From the NCBI RefSeq assembly GCF_021462285.1, contig NZ_CP082787.1, positions 2,728,001 to 2,792,000 on the forward strand: a stretch of DNA of 64,000 bases, given 5' to 3'. Made by a program: the position numbers and the translations under genes. This DNA is from Serratia entomophila (GTDB taxonomy: Bacteria; Pseudomonadota; Gammaproteobacteria; Enterobacterales; Enterobacteriaceae). Positions 9,195-18,813 of the stretch are shown here, piece by piece. Positions within the stretch are counted from its first letter, which is position 1. Every line of letters begins with the position of its first letter. Below the pieces are notes generated by a model. It was not told the DNA's origin. It ran no database searches and worked only from the letters and a program-made list of their open reading frames with translations.

Positions 9195-11867
9195 ATGGCT
9201 GTAACGAATGTCGCTGAACTGAACGAGCTAGTCGCACGTGTCAAAAAAGCCCAGCGCGAATATGCCAACTTCACTCAAGAACAAGTTGATAAAATCTTCC
9301 GCGCCGCTGCCCTCGCCGCTGCTGATGCCCGCATCCCCCTCGCAAAAATGGCCGTAGAAGAGTCCGGGATGGGTATCGTTGAAGATAAGGTCATCAAAAA
9401 CCACTTCGCTTCAGAATATATCTACAACGCCTACAAAGATGAAAAAACCTGCGGCATCCTGTCCGAAGACGACACTTTCGGTACCATCACCATCGCTGAG
9501 CCCATCGGCCTGATTTGCGGTATCGTGCCCACCACCAACCCAACTTCCACGGCGATTTTCAAAGCGCTGATCAGCCTGAAAACCCGTAACGGCATCATTT
9601 TCTCCCCGCACCCGCGCGCCAAAAACGCCACCAACAAAGCGGCGGATATCGTGCTGCAGGCCGCCATCGCCGCCGGCGCGCCGAAAGACATCATTGGCTG
9701 GATTGACCAACCGACGGTAGAACTCTCCAACCAGCTGATGCACCACCCCGACATCAACCTGATCCTGGCGACCGGCGGGCCTGGCATGGTGAAAGCCGCC
9801 TACAGCTCCGGCAAACCGGCGATCGGCGTAGGCGCGGGCAATACCCCGGTAGTGGTAGACGAAACCGCGGATATCAAACGCGTCGTCGCCTCCATCCTGA
9901 TGTCCAAAACTTTCGACAGCGGCGTGATCTGTGCCTCCGAGCAATCCGTTATCGTGGTCGACTCGGTTTATGATGCGGTGCGCGAACGCTTCGCTTCCCA
10001 CGGCGGCTACCTGCTGCAGGGCAAAGAGCTGAAGGCGGTGCAGGACATCATTCTGAAAAACGGCGGCCTGAATGCGGCCATCGTCGGCCAGTCCGCGCCG
10101 AAGATTGCCGAAATGGCAGGCATCAAAGTGCCGGCGAACACCAAGGTGCTGATCGGTGAAGTGAAGCTGGTGGACGAGACCGAGCCTTTCGCGCACGAAA
10201 AACTGTCGCCTACCCTGGCGATGTACCGCGCCAAAGACTTTGAAGACGCGGTGAGCAAAGCCGAGAAACTGGTCGCCATGGGCGGCATCGGCCACACCTC
10301 CTGCCTGTATACCGACCAGGATAACCAAAGCGCGCGCATCGCCTACTTCGGCGACAAAATGAAAACCGCGCGCATCCTGATCAACACCCCTGCTTCTCAG
10401 GGTGGCATCGGCGACCTGTATAACTTTAAACTCGCCCCGTCGCTGACGCTGGGCTGCGGTTCATGGGGTGGCAACTCCATTTCTGAAAACGTCGGGCCAA
10501 AACACCTGATCAACAAGAAAACTGTAGCGAAGCGAGCAGAAAACATGCTGTGGCATAAACTTCCGAAATCCATCTACTTCCGCCGGGGCTCCCTGCCTAT
10601 CGCGCTGGAAGAAGTGGCGACCGACGGTGCGAAACGCGCCTTCATCGTTACCGACCGCTACCTGTTCAATAACGGTTATGCAGATCAAATCACCAAGGTT
10701 CTGAAATCGCACGGCATTGAAACCGAAGTGTTCTTCGAAGTTGAAGCCGACCCAACGCTGAGCATCGTGCGCAAAGGCGCCGAGCAGATGAACTCCTTCA
10801 AACCGGACGTAATCATTGCGCTGGGCGGCGGTTCACCGATGGACGCAGCGAAAATCATGTGGGTGCTGTACGAACATCCTGAAACCCACTTTGAGGATCT
10901 GGCGCTGCGCTTTATGGATATCCGTAAACGCATCTACAAGTTCCCGAAAATGGGCGTAAAAGCGAAAATGATCGCCGTCACCACCACCTCGGGCACCGGT
11001 TCGGAAGTGACGCCGTTCGCCGTAGTGACCGACGACGCCACCGGCCAGAAATACCCGCTGGCTGACTATGCGCTGACCCCGGACATGGCGATTGTCGACG
11101 CCAACCTGGTGATGAACATGCCGAAATCCCTGTGCGCCTTCGGCGGCCTGGATGCGGTGACTCACGCGCTGGAAGCTTACGTGTCGGTGCTGGCGAACGA
11201 ATACTCCGACGGCCAGGCGCTGCAGGCGCTCAAGTTGCTGAAAGAGTACCTGCCGGCCAGCTATAAAGAAGGCGCCAAAAACCCGGTGGCCCGCGAGCGC
11301 GTTCACAACGCCGCCACCATCGCCGGCATCGCGTTTGCCAACGCCTTCCTCGGGGTTTGCCACTCAATGGCCCACAAATTGGGTTCCGAGTTCCACATCC
11401 CGCACGGCCTGGCCAACGCCATGTTGATCTCCAACGTCATTCGCTACAACGCCAATGACAACCCGACCAAGCAGACGGCCTTCAGCCAGTACGACCGCCC
11501 TCAGGCGCGCCGCCGCTACGCTGAAATCGCCGACCATCTCGGCCTGAGCGCTCCGGGCGACCGCACCGCGCAGAAAATCGAGAAGCTGCTGGCCTGGCTG
11601 GACGAGCTGAAAACCGAGTTGGGCATCCCAGCCTCCATCCGCGAAGCGGGTGTGCAGGAAGCCGACTTCCTGGCCCGGGTCGACAAGCTGTCTGAAGACG
11701 CCTTCGACGACCAGTGCACCGGCGCCAACCCACGTTATCCGCTGATTGCCGAACTGAAGCAAATCATGCTGGATACCTTCTATGGCCGTGAATTTAGCGA
11801 AGCGGTTGCAGAGGAAGACGTGGCGGCCCCGGCTGCGGCCAAAGCGGTAAAGAAGGCCAGAAAATAA
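9195..11867 (+). CDS. adhE: Bifunctional acetaldehyde-CoA/alcohol dehydrogenase AdhE
   Basis: Converts acetyl-CoA to acetaldehyde and then ethanol with two NADH, the main redox sink of mixed-acid fermentation. Family members form long cytoplasmic filaments (spirosomes). The N-terminal half is a CoA-acylating aldehyde dehydrogenase with the active cysteine in SGVICASEQS. The C-terminal half, from about residue 450, is an iron-dependent alcohol dehydrogenase with GGGSPMDAAK and the metal-site histidines in HSMAHKLGSEFHIPHG. The total of 890 residues is one less than E. coli AdhE. The C-terminus is a short Ala/Lys-rich tail. The start is set by CAGGAGAG. Its terminator has been split by an insertion sequence. 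Confidence 0.98.
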   Translation: MAVTNVAELNELVARVKKAQREYANFTQEQVDKIFRAAALAAADARIPLAKMAVEESGMGIVEDKVIKNHFASEYIYNAYKDEKTCGILSEDDTFGTITIAEPIGLICGIVPTTNPTSTAIFKALISLKTRNGIIFSPHPRAKNATNKAADIVLQAAIAAGAPKDIIGWIDQPTVELSNQLMHHPDINLILATGGPGMVKAAYSSGKPAIGVGAGNTPVVVDETADIKRVVASILMSKTFDSGVICASEQSVIVVDSVYDAVRERFASHGGYLLQGKELKAVQDIILKNGGLNAAIVGQSAPKIAEMAGIKVPANTKVLIGEVKLVDETEPFAHEKLSPTLAMYRAKDFEDAVSKAEKLVAMGGIGHTSCLYTDQDNQSARIAYFGDKMKTARILINTPASQGGIGDLYNFKLAPSLTLGCGSWGGNSISENVGPKHLINKKTVAKRAENMLWHKLPKSIYFRRGSLPIALEEVATDGAKRAFIVTDRYLFNNGYADQITKVLKSHGIETEVFFEVEADPTLSIVRKGAEQMNSFKPDVIIALGGGSPMDAAKIMWVLYEHPETHFEDLALRFMDIRKRIYKFPKMGVKAKMIAVTTTSGTGSEVTPFAVVTDDATGQKYPLADYALTPDMAIVDANLVMNMPKSLCAFGGLDAVTHALEAYVSVLANEYSDGQALQALKLLKEYLPASYKEGAKNPVARERVHNAATIAGIAFANAFLGVCHSMAHKLGSEFHIPHGLANAMLISNVIRYNANDNPTKQTAFSQYDRPQARRRYAEIADHLGLSAPGDRTAQKIEKLLAWLDELKTELGIPASIREAGVQEADFLARVDKLSEDAFDDQCTGANPRYPLIAELKQIMLDTFYGREFSEAVAEEDVAAPAAAKAVKKARK

Positions 11868-11885
11868 CGGTTCGCTGAGCCGATA

Positions 11886-11904
11886 AAAAAACCCGCCGAA
11901 AGGC
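11886..11904 (+). terminator. Left half of the disrupted adhE terminator
   Basis: AAAAAACCCGCCGAAAGGC here and GCCGAAAGGCGGGTTTTTT at 13320-13338 would rejoin as a bidirectional hairpin, CCCGCC-GAAA-GGCGGG flanked by A6 and T6, if the insertion sequence and one target copy were removed. In the present state only a 3-bp GCC/GGC stem remains at each junction. Confidence 0.85.
11895..11904. repeat. Target-site duplication, left copy
   Basis: GCCGAAAGGC immediately flanks the left end of the insertion sequence and is repeated exactly at 13320-13329. Ten bp lies in the range known for IS4-family elements. Confidence 0.9.
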
Positions 11905-11962
11905 TAACACCGATCGGTTAAGCAAAATGATCGGTTGAACGATCCGGTGGGTAGACGACAAT

Positions 11963-11992
11963 AGCCTCATCAATTCTCTGATGGGGCTTTTT
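11963..11992 (+). terminator. Insertion-sequence hairpin abutting the transposase start
   Basis: AGCCTCATCA (11963-11972) pairs with TGATGGGGCT (11979-11988) with one G-T wobble and a 6-nt loop, followed by a T-run that ends one base before the transposase ATG at 11994. It has the form of a Rho-independent terminator. The only purine-rich ribosome-binding stretch (GGGG, 11983-11986) lies inside its stem. It should limit read-through transcription and hide the ribosome-binding site on read-through mRNA. Confidence 0.75.
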
Positions 11993-11993
11993 T

Positions 11994-13310
11994 ATGCTTT
12001 CAACCTGGCTTGACGATACCCAGACCTGGGCTGAACCCGCTTCACTTTCCTGTTTTCAGCGTGCCATTCCCCTTGAGTGGATTTCTCAGGTCCTTGATTC
12101 CACGAATAAAGCCAGTATCCGTAAACGTAAACTCCCCGCAGAACTCGTGGTCTGGCTGATTGTGGGCATGGGCCTGTACCGCGACCGCTCCATCACGGAC
12201 GTTGTGACAAAACTCGACCTCGTCCTGAGTTCGCAGGAAGGTGAGACTCTCGCTGCCAGCTCCATTGCCCAGGCACGCCAGCGGTTGAGCGATGAACCGC
12301 TTCGGGAGCTCTTCACCCTGACGGCCAGCCACTGGACTCAACAGGAAGATAAGGATGACCTCTGGCACGGACTGCGGCTGTTCGCCGTTGATGGCACCCT
12401 TTTTCGCACACCCGATACGCCCGAACTTGCAGACCATTTTGAGTACATAAAGCATCGTCCGGACAGACACACTGAGTACCCGATGGTCAGGCTGTGCGCC
12501 ATGATGTCGCTGCGCAGCCGGTTGATCCATGACGTGAAATTCGGGCCGGCAAATACCGGCGAAGTCAGTTACGCGAAGCAATTATCGCCGCAGGCGAAAA
12601 GCCTGACGCTGTTTGACCACTGCTATTTATCCGCAGAGTTACTGATTAACTGGCAACGCAGACAGAACGATGCGCACTGGCTGGTTCCCCTGAAGGGAAA
12701 CACGAAATACCGTGTAGTGGAAACGTTCGGAGAAGGAGACCATCTGGTGGAGATGCAGGTCTCACCGCAGGCCCGAAAACAGGACAGCTCGCTGCCTGAA
12801 TACTGGCAGGCCCGGCTAATAGAATGTGAAGATGAATCAGGCCATTACAAAGGTTTTATCAGCTCTTTGAGCGAGCCGGAGCTGTATCCGGCAGACTCGC
12901 TGCGTTATGTGTATCAGGAGCGGTGGAGCATAGAAAATGGCTACGGAGAGCTGAAACAGTTCCAGCTGAGCACAGCGACGTTGCTGCGCAGCCAGAAAGT
13001 GAGCGGGATTTACCAGGAAATCTGGGGTCTGTTGACGGCCTATAATCTGGTCAGAATGGAGATGAGTCAGATAGCACGGGAAGCAAAAGTGCCGCCACTG
13101 CGGATAAGCTTCGTGATGGCGATGAGACTGATCCAGGATGAACTCATCTGGTGTTCACTGAGTAAACCAGGGACGATCCCGACGAAGCTGAAGAAAATGC
13201 GGGAGAATGTGAAGCAATTTATCCTGCCAGAAAAGAGAAAACGGCCCAAAAAGAGGACCGTTCGAATCTCAAAAACCCAGTATCCCGTTCACTCAAAACA
13301 TCTTAAGTGA
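11994..13310 (+). CDS. IS4-family DDE transposase
   Basis: Cut-and-paste transposase of 438 residues; E. coli IS4 transposase has 442. Catalytic acidic residues are visible as D133 in FAVDGTLF, D208 in LFDHCYL and E314 in the IS4 signature Y-(2)-R-(3)-E-(6)-K (Y307, R310, E314, K321). The N-terminal domain resembles the IS4-type helical domain. No frameshift or internal stop is present. The start follows a terminator-like hairpin directly, and the stop lies inside the right terminal repeat, so the gene fills the element almost completely. Confidence 0.95.
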   Translation: MLSTWLDDTQTWAEPASLSCFQRAIPLEWISQVLDSTNKASIRKRKLPAELVVWLIVGMGLYRDRSITDVVTKLDLVLSSQEGETLAASSIAQARQRLSDEPLRELFTLTASHWTQQEDKDDLWHGLRLFAVDGTLFRTPDTPELADHFEYIKHRPDRHTEYPMVRLCAMMSLRSRLIHDVKFGPANTGEVSYAKQLSPQAKSLTLFDHCYLSAELLINWQRRQNDAHWLVPLKGNTKYRVVETFGEGDHLVEMQVSPQARKQDSSLPEYWQARLIECEDESGHYKGFISSLSEPELYPADSLRYVYQERWSIENGYGELKQFQLSTATLLRSQKVSGIYQEIWGLLTAYNLVRMEMSQIAREAKVPPLRISFVMAMRLIQDELIWCSLSKPGTIPTKLKKMRENVKQFILPEKRKRPKKRTVRISKTQYPVHSKHLK

Positions 13311-13319
13311 ACGGTGTTA

Positions 13320-13329
13320 GCCGAAAGGC
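13320..13329. repeat. Target-site duplication, right copy
   Basis: GCCGAAAGGC, identical to 11895-11904. It continues into GGGTTTTTT, the right arm and T-tract of the former adhE terminator. Confidence 0.9.
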
Positions 13330-13409
13330 GGGTTTTTTATTGCCGGCAAGGCGGTGGTTATCCGTATCGCGTTAATACGCGCTGAAAGCCCTGCTGCGGC
13401 GTTTATACG

Positions 13410-13994
13410 TTAGTCCAGGGAATGAATAGCCTCTTTATAGTGCTTGCGGCATACGGAGACATAGCTCTCATTACCACCTATCACCACCTGTTCACCGGCA
13501 TGCATCGCCTGGCCGTTTTCATCCAACCGCAGCACCATGTTCGCTTTGCGCCCGCAGTGGCAGATAGTTTTCAACTCGACCAGCTTATCGGCCCAGGCCA
13601 ACAGGTATTGGCTGCCGACAAACAGCTCCCCCAGAAAATCGGTGCGCAGGCCATAACACAACACCGGAATATCCAGCTGGTCCACGACGTCGCATAATTG
13701 TTCAACCTGCGCCTTGGTCAAAAATTGACTTTCATCCAGCAGCACGCAATGCACCGGCTGCTGGTGATGTTCTTGCGCGATCATTGCGTACAACATCGAG
13801 TCGTTATTATAGAGCTGAGCCTGGGAAGACAGGCCGATACGCGAACTCACCTTCCCTACGCCGAACCTGTGGTCTATCTCGGCGGTAAACACCAGCGTGC
13901 GCATACCACGTTCTTGATAATTATATGAAGATTGTAACAGCGCGGTAGATTTTCCTGCATTCATAGCAGAGTAATAAAAATAAAGTTGAGCCAT
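13410..13994 (-). CDS. tdk: Thymidine kinase
   Basis: Phosphorylates thymidine with ATP in the salvage pathway. I chose the ATG at 13994, giving 194 residues that start [17 protein letters not shown], because this matches the family N-terminus; a longer in-frame start at 14063 adds 23 unrelated residues. Walker A is [12 protein letters not shown], the lid/dTMP-binding region includes LLDESQFLT, and the zinc site is formed by CHCGRKA and the C-terminal CRKHY. The order adhE, tdk, hns is as in E. coli, with tdk on the opposite strand to both. Confidence 0.96.
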   Translation of the reverse strand: MAQLYFYYSAMNAGKSTALLQSSYNYQERGMRTLVFTAEIDHRFGVGKVSSRIGLSSQAQLYNNDSMLYAMIAQEHHQQPVHCVLLDESQFLTKAQVEQLCDVVDQLDIPVLCYGLRTDFLGELFVGSQYLLAWADKLVELKTICHCGRKANMVLRLDENGQAMHAGEQVVIGGNESYVSVCRKHYKEAIHSLD

Positions 13995-14693
13995 GGGCCC
14001 GCGACTCCAATGGTATAAGAAATATTCAGACGTTGATTCAGGCTGCAAGTGTACCATAACCAATCCGCATGCTCAGCAGCGGCTTGCGCAATATCGCCTC
14101 TGGGGTAATATGCACTTTCAACTGAAACATTTCCTTCTGCAGCGCCCCCCCTTTACATCTATTTACAGGATATTCTCTGTCCAGCCTCACAATTAATTGC
14201 TGCTAATGATTATGCATCCGCATTAATGCTTGAGTAGCCTTTATGCCGCCAGCCTGCGCCGTGACAGTGCCTGCGCATTGAACTATTAAAAACAGCGCAG
14301 ACTTGATAACGAGGGTATTTAATGGCTGCAGGCCCGTGAAACGGCGCACCTTGACGTAATCTTTACCTCTATACCCCTAATGTTTACAATGTCTGCAACA
14401 CCACAGCGTGATTAGCCCCACAGAACTCATTGTAATATTGATATAAATTACGACTATAACTTATCCATGAAAGCCTGGAAGCACGACAATCATTGCTGCG
14501 GCTGTTGAAAATTTGGCTTAAAAGGACGATGGTAATAGTTAACAGCTCCTCCTATATTAGCCAGACAGTTCTGATTAACCGTTTTCTTAAAGGTAAATTT
14601 GAGTATTCAGGCCAATTTGGCTATTGCAGAAAAGAAAAGAGCACTCTATTATTATCCAGACGCCCCCCACCAATATAATTTGAGACTAGGACA
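13995..14693. other. Intergenic region between tdk and hns
   Basis: About 700 nt with no credible gene. The part nearest hns is AT-rich with A and T tracts, as expected for the curved, self-regulated hns promoter. A 61-codon frame at 14493-14678 overlaps this promoter zone and has no ribosome-binding site or recognisable product. I could not fix the promoter elements. Confidence 0.55.
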
Positions 14694-15101
14694 ATGAGCG
14701 AAGCATTAAAGATTTTGAACAACATCCGTACTCTGCGCGCCCAGGCAAGAGAATGCACCCTGGAAACGTTGGAAGAAATGCTCGAGAAACTGGAAGTTGT
14801 TGTGAACGAACGTCGCGAAGAAGACAGTCAGGCTCAAGCAGAAATCGAAGAACGCACTCGCAAGCTGCAGAAATATCGTGAAATGCTGATTTCTGACGGC
14901 ATCGACCCAAATGAACTGCTGCAAACTATGGCTGCCACTAAAGCGGCTGGTAAAGCAAAACGCGCAGCACGTCCAGCTAAATACCAATATAAAGACGAAA
15001 ACGGCGAGCTGAAAACCTGGACCGGCCAAGGCCGTACTCCAGCGGTGATTAAGAAAGCTATGGAAGAGCAAGGTAAATCTCTGGACGATTTCCTGCTGTA
15101 A
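14694..15101 (+). CDS. hns: Nucleoid-associated silencing protein H-NS
   Basis: DNA-bridging protein that silences AT-rich and foreign genes. The 135 residues have an N-terminal coiled-coil oligomerisation region (about 1-65), a flexible basic linker ([14 protein letters not shown]) and the C-terminal DNA-binding domain with the AT-hook-like core [12 protein letters not shown]. Length is close to E. coli H-NS (137). A strong terminator follows. The AT-rich accessory pieces in this window (43.2-46.5 kb and 57.6-58.6 kb) are the kind of DNA it would bind. Confidence 0.98.
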   Translation: MSEALKILNNIRTLRAQARECTLETLEEMLEKLEVVVNERREEDSQAQAEIEERTRKLQKYREMLISDGIDPNELLQTMAATKAAGKAKRAARPAKYQYKDENGELKTWTGQGRTPAVIKKAMEEQGKSLDDFLL

Positions 15102-15122
15102 TAGTCCCCGTTGCGTATCTGG

Positions 15123-15150
15123 AAGGCTCTCAATTTTGAGAGCCTTTTTG
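15123..15150 (+). terminator. hns terminator
   Basis: AAGGCTCTCA pairs with TGAGAGCCTT across a short AATT loop and is followed by a T-run. It lies about 20 nt after the hns stop. Confidence 0.85.
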
Positions 15151-15237
15151 TTTTCGGCATAATATCCGCGCTGCTAACTTAATAGCCTCGCCCTCTTTAC
15201 CCTGTACGTTTATCGCCCGAACAGGCTCCCCAGGCGT

Positions 15238-15258
15238 AAAAAAGGGGCCGTAGCCCCT
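15238..15258 (-). terminator. Terminator of the galU-ugd-uge block
   Basis: On the minus strand AGGGGC-TACG-GCCCCT is followed by six T residues. It lies about 30 nt after the stop of the UDP-glucuronate epimerase gene and ends the minus-strand transcription unit. Confidence 0.8.
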
Positions 15259-15288
15259 GTTGCGTATCTTTGCGCCTGCATAGCTCAA

Positions 15289-16305
15289 TTACTGAACTTT
15301 ATAAAACTCTCGATACCAATCGACAAAACGTTTTACCCCTTCATCGACGCTGGTTGCCGGTTTAAAACCGATAACGCGATATAGCTCGGCGGTATCTGCG
15401 CTGGTGTCCATAACGTCACCAGGCTGCATTGGCAGCATATTTTTACGCGCGGCGATACCCAACGCCCGTTCGAGCGCGCTGATATATTCCATCAGCTTTA
15501 CCGGAGTGCTGTTACCGATATTATAAACACGGTAAGGGGCTGAACTGCTCGCCGGCGATCCCTGCTCAACGGTCCACTCAGGATTAGCCTGAGGGATAAC
15601 CGCCTGCAACCGCACTATTGCTTCGGTGATATCATCAATGTAGGTAAAATCACGATGCATCTCACCGCGGTTATATACATCGATGCTCTCGCCCGCCAAT
15701 ATGGCTTTTGTGAACTTGAACAGCGCCATATCGGGCCTTCCCCATGGACCATATACGGTGAAGAAACGTAGCCCGGTGGTGGGAATACCGTATAAATGAG
15801 AATAGCTGTGTGACATCAGCTCATTGGCTTTTTTGGTCGCCGCATACAGCGAAATCGGATGGTCAACCGAATCTTCGGTAGCAAAAGGCAGCTTACGATT
15901 CAGGCCATATACCGAGCTGGACGAGGCATAGAGCAAATGCTCCACCTTATTATGGCGGCAACCTTCCAGTACGTTCAAATGACCGATAAGATTCGCATCG
16001 GCGTATGCCAATGGGTTTTGCAACGAATAGCGCACCCCGGCCTGAGCGCCGAGGTGAATGACGCGCTGGAATTGATGCTCGGCGAATAATGCCGCCATTC
16101 CCTCGCGATCGGCCAGATCCAGCTTGATAAAGCGGAATGCCGGTTTTTTCGCCAACAAATCCAGGCGGGCCATTTTCAGGCCCACATCATAATAATCATT
16201 CAGGTTGTCGATACCGACAACCTGATGCCCGGCGGCCAACAAACGCTCTGCTACGTGATAACCGATAAAGCCCGCAGCGCCTGTAACCAGGAATTTCATG
16301 CTCAC
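15289..16305 (-). CDS. uge: UDP-glucuronate 4-epimerase (short-chain dehydrogenase/epimerase family)
   Basis: Extended short-chain dehydrogenase that would interconvert UDP-glucuronate and UDP-galacturonate. The 338 residues contain the NAD motif GAAGFIGYHVA, the catalytic SSSVYG serine with the YAATKKANE tyrosine/lysine pair, and the family segment LRFFTVYGPWGRPDMAL that marks the UDP-GlcA/UDP-GalA epimerase group (Klebsiella Uge, WbnF, LspL). It starts 3 nt after ugd, whose product is its substrate, so it almost certainly serves cell-surface galacturonate synthesis (LPS core or capsule). UDP-GlcNAc epimerase activity is less likely. Confidence 0.87.
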   Translation of the reverse strand: MSMKFLVTGAAGFIGYHVAERLLAAGHQVVGIDNLNDYYDVGLKMARLDLLAKKPAFRFIKLDLADREGMAALFAEHQFQRVIHLGAQAGVRYSLQNPLAYADANLIGHLNVLEGCRHNKVEHLLYASSSSVYGLNRKLPFATEDSVDHPISLYAATKKANELMSHSYSHLYGIPTTGLRFFTVYGPWGRPDMALFKFTKAILAGESIDVYNRGEMHRDFTYIDDITEAIVRLQAVIPQANPEWTVEQGSPASSSAPYRVYNIGNSTPVKLMEYISALERALGIAARKNMLPMQPGDVMDTSADTAELYRVIGFKPATSVDEGVKRFVDWYREFYKVQ

Positions 16306-16308
16306 CCC

Positions 16309-17652
16309 TTAAATAACCGGCTTAACGGAGGCGCCGCGGCCAATGGCGTAATAGGTAAAGCCGCGGCTCTCCAGGCGCTCCGGATCGAACAGGTTACGGC
16401 CGTCGAAGATCACCGGCTGCTTCAATGCGCCCTTGATCACGTCGAAATCAGGCGCGCGGAAATTCTGCCATTCGGTGCAGATCACCAGCGCGTCGGCGCC
16501 GTGCAGCGCTGCCTCTTTGGTGCCCACCAGCTTCAGATCGTCGCGCTGGCCATAGATGCGCTGAACTTCGTTCATCGCTTCAGGATCGTAAGCCTGAACG
16601 GTCGCGCCGGCTTCCCAGAGTTGTTCCATCAGCACGCGGCTGGAGGCTTCGCGCATATCATCGGTATTAGGCTTGAAGGCCAGCCCCCACAGCGCAAAGG
16701 TTTTGCCCTTCAGATCTTCGCCAAAATAATCTTTGATGAACGAGGTCAGCTTATATTTCTGCTGATAGTTGACCTGCTCTACCGCCTGCAGCAGTTTCGG
16801 CTGGTAGCCGATATGCTCCGCGGTGCGGATCAGCGCCTGAACGTCTTTCGGGAAACAGGAGCCGCCGTAGCCGCAGCCTGGGTAGATAAAGTGATAGCCG
16901 ATGCGCGAGTCGGAACCGATGCCCTGACGCACTTTCTCGATATCCGCGCCCAACATTTCCGCCAGGTTGGACATTTCGTTCATAAAGCTGATTTTGGTCG
17001 CCAGCATGCAGTTAGCGGCATACTTGGTCAGCTCGGCGCTGCGGATATCCATCAGGATCATGCGATCGTGGTTGCGGTTGAACGGCTCGTACAGCTCGCG
17101 GATAGGTTCGATCACATCCATATTGTCGGTACCGATAACGATGCGTTCCGGACGCATGCAGTCGGCCACCGCCGCCCCTTCCTTGAGGAACTCGGGGTTG
17201 GAAACCACATCGAAAGGCACGTTGCTGCCGCGTTTTTCCAAGGTTTCGGCCATAACCTGGCGGACCTTGTCCGCAGTACCCACCGGCACGGTTGACTTGT
17301 CGATCACCACTTTGCGATCCGTCATGTGTTCAGCGATGGTGCGCGCCACGGCGGTCACATATTTCAAATCGGCGGAACCGTCTTCGTCTGGCGGCGTACC
17401 GACGGCGATAAACTGAATGGTGCCGTGAGCGACGCCCGCTTTGGCATCGGTGGTGAAATGCAGCCGGCCGGCCTCGTAGTTTTGTTGCACCAGCGGCGTT
17501 AAGCCCGGCTCAAAAATAGGGATATTCCCTTTTTTCAGGTTTTCGACTTTACGCTCATCCACGTCAATACACATAACGTCATGGCCTACTTCAGCCAGCA
17601 CCGCAGCCTGCACCAGGCCAACATAGCCAATACCAAAAACAGTTACTTTCAT
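16309..17652 (-). CDS. ugd: UDP-glucose 6-dehydrogenase
   Basis: Oxidises UDP-glucose to UDP-glucuronate with two NAD+. The 447 residues have an N-terminal Rossmann motif [20 protein letters not shown], the central substrate region, and the catalytic cysteine in [14 protein letters not shown]. This length is that of the common bacterial family; E. coli Ugd is shorter at 388. It lies between galU, which makes the substrate, and the epimerase gene that uses the product. The same product also feeds Ara4N modification of lipid A. Confidence 0.95.
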   Translation of the reverse strand: MKVTVFGIGYVGLVQAAVLAEVGHDVMCIDVDERKVENLKKGNIPIFEPGLTPLVQQNYEAGRLHFTTDAKAGVAHGTIQFIAVGTPPDEDGSADLKYVTAVARTIAEHMTDRKVVIDKSTVPVGTADKVRQVMAETLEKRGSNVPFDVVSNPEFLKEGAAVADCMRPERIVIGTDNMDVIEPIRELYEPFNRNHDRMILMDIRSAELTKYAANCMLATKISFMNEMSNLAEMLGADIEKVRQGIGSDSRIGYHFIYPGCGYGGSCFPKDVQALIRTAEHIGYQPKLLQAVEQVNYQQKYKLTSFIKDYFGEDLKGKTFALWGLAFKPNTDDMREASSRVLMEQLWEAGATVQAYDPEAMNEVQRIYGQRDDLKLVGTKEAALHGADALVICTEWQNFRAPDFDVIKGALKQPVIFDGRNLFDPERLESRGFTYYAIGRGASVKPVI

Positions 17653-17694
17653 GGGAAAATCCTAGTTTTTCAAATTAAGACGAAAAATAAAAAG

Positions 17695-18612
17695 TCATTT
17701 ATTTTCAGCGGCGATCAGCTGTTGCAGCCACTGAGAAAAATCTTTGCCCAGGCTGGGATGCCGCAAGCCGTATTCAACGAACGCCTGCATATAGCCCAGC
17801 TTGTTACCGCAGTCGTGGCTGACGCCTTTCAGATGGTAGGCTTCCACCGTCTCCTGATGCATCAGCATTTCAATGCTGTCGGTAAGCTGGATTTCATCGC
17901 CGGCCCCCGGAGGCGTCTTCGCCAGCAGCGGCCAGATATCGGCCGACAGTACATAGCGGCCCACGATGGCCAGATTGGAAGGCGCGTCATCCGGCGCCGG
18001 TTTTTCGACCACGCTTACCATCGGGGCGCTTTCGCCCGGCTGCAACGCATAGCCCTTGCAATCGGCCACGCCGTAATTGCCGACGTCTTTATGCGGCACC
18101 GGTTCAACCATAATTTGGCTGACGCCGGTGGTTTCGAAACGCCGCAGCATTTCGTGTAAATTGTCTTTTTTCAGATCGGCGCTGTATTCATCGAGGATCA
18201 CGTCCGGCAGCACCACCGCGAACGGCTCATCGCCCACCATCGGGTAAGCGCACATGATGGCGTGCCCCAACCCTTTGGCCACCCCTTGCCGCACCTGCAT
18301 TACGGTGACGCCTTTAGGGCAAATCGATTGAACCTCATCCAACAGCTGGCGCTTGACGCGTTTTTCCAGCATCGCTTCCAGTTCAAAACTGGTGTCAAAA
18401 TGGTTTTCGATCGAGTTCTTGGAAGAGTGCGTTACCAACACGATTTCATTAATGCCCGCCGCAATGCATTCATTAACGACGTACTGGATCAGGGGTTTAT
18501 CCACCAGCGGCAACATTTCTTTTGGAATCGCTTTCGTCGCCGGTAACATCCGTGTTCCCAAGCCTGCAACCGGGATCACTGCTTTTCTGACTTTTCGATT
18601 TACAGCAGGCAT
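17695..18612 (-). CDS. galU: UTP-glucose-1-phosphate uridylyltransferase
   Basis: Makes UDP-glucose from UTP and glucose 1-phosphate. The ATG at 18612 gives 305 residues starting [19 protein letters not shown], matching the family N-terminus (E. coli 302); AGAGGAAA precedes it. The longer frame to 18657 would add 15 unrelated residues. The nucleotide-binding motif [19 protein letters not shown] is intact. Next downstream are ugd and uge, so three successive steps of nucleotide-sugar synthesis lie on one strand. Upstream is rssB, as in E. coli. Confidence 0.97.
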   Translation of the reverse strand: MPAVNRKVRKAVIPVAGLGTRMLPATKAIPKEMLPLVDKPLIQYVVNECIAAGINEIVLVTHSSKNSIENHFDTSFELEAMLEKRVKRQLLDEVQSICPKGVTVMQVRQGVAKGLGHAIMCAYPMVGDEPFAVVLPDVILDEYSADLKKDNLHEMLRRFETTGVSQIMVEPVPHKDVGNYGVADCKGYALQPGESAPMVSVVEKPAPDDAPSNLAIVGRYVLSADIWPLLAKTPPGAGDEIQLTDSIEMLMHQETVEAYHLKGVSHDCGNKLGYMQAFVEYGLRHPSLGKDFSQWLQQLIAAENK

Positions 18613-18813
18613 TATTTCCTCTCTTAAAACGCTCATTTTATGAGCCTCTCGCGCCATACAAAAAACCCTCGGAGTATACCAGCTAATGACTGCCGAGCAT
18701 TAGTCCGAACACAAATAGAAAGAATTTAGGACAATTACCCAAGTGACAAACCCGGGGTTAAAATAAGCATGTCGTCGCGTGGAGTTTCCAATACTTTATC
18801 GTCGCCTGCGGGT

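Larger units (their letters stand above)
11905..13319 (+). mobile_element. IS4-family insertion sequence, complete, 1415 bp
   Basis: Bounded by imperfect 18-bp terminal inverted repeats: TAACACCGATCGGTTAAG on the left (11905-11922), and TAACACCGTTCACTTAAG as read inward from the right end (13302-13319). They match at 15 of 18 positions. A 10-bp direct repeat, GCCGAAAGGC, flanks it. It encodes one transposase. The right repeat contains the transposase stop codon. Size, repeat length and the DDE signature agree with E. coli IS4 (1426 bp, 18-bp repeats). The element looks intact and probably able to move. Confidence 0.93.

Noticed and set aside
9411..11762. Long minus-strand frames opposite adhE
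   Set aside because: They follow from strong codon bias of adhE on the other strand and match no family.
14493..14678. A 61-codon frame just upstream of hns
   Set aside because: It covers the expected hns promoter, has no ribosome-binding site and no known product.
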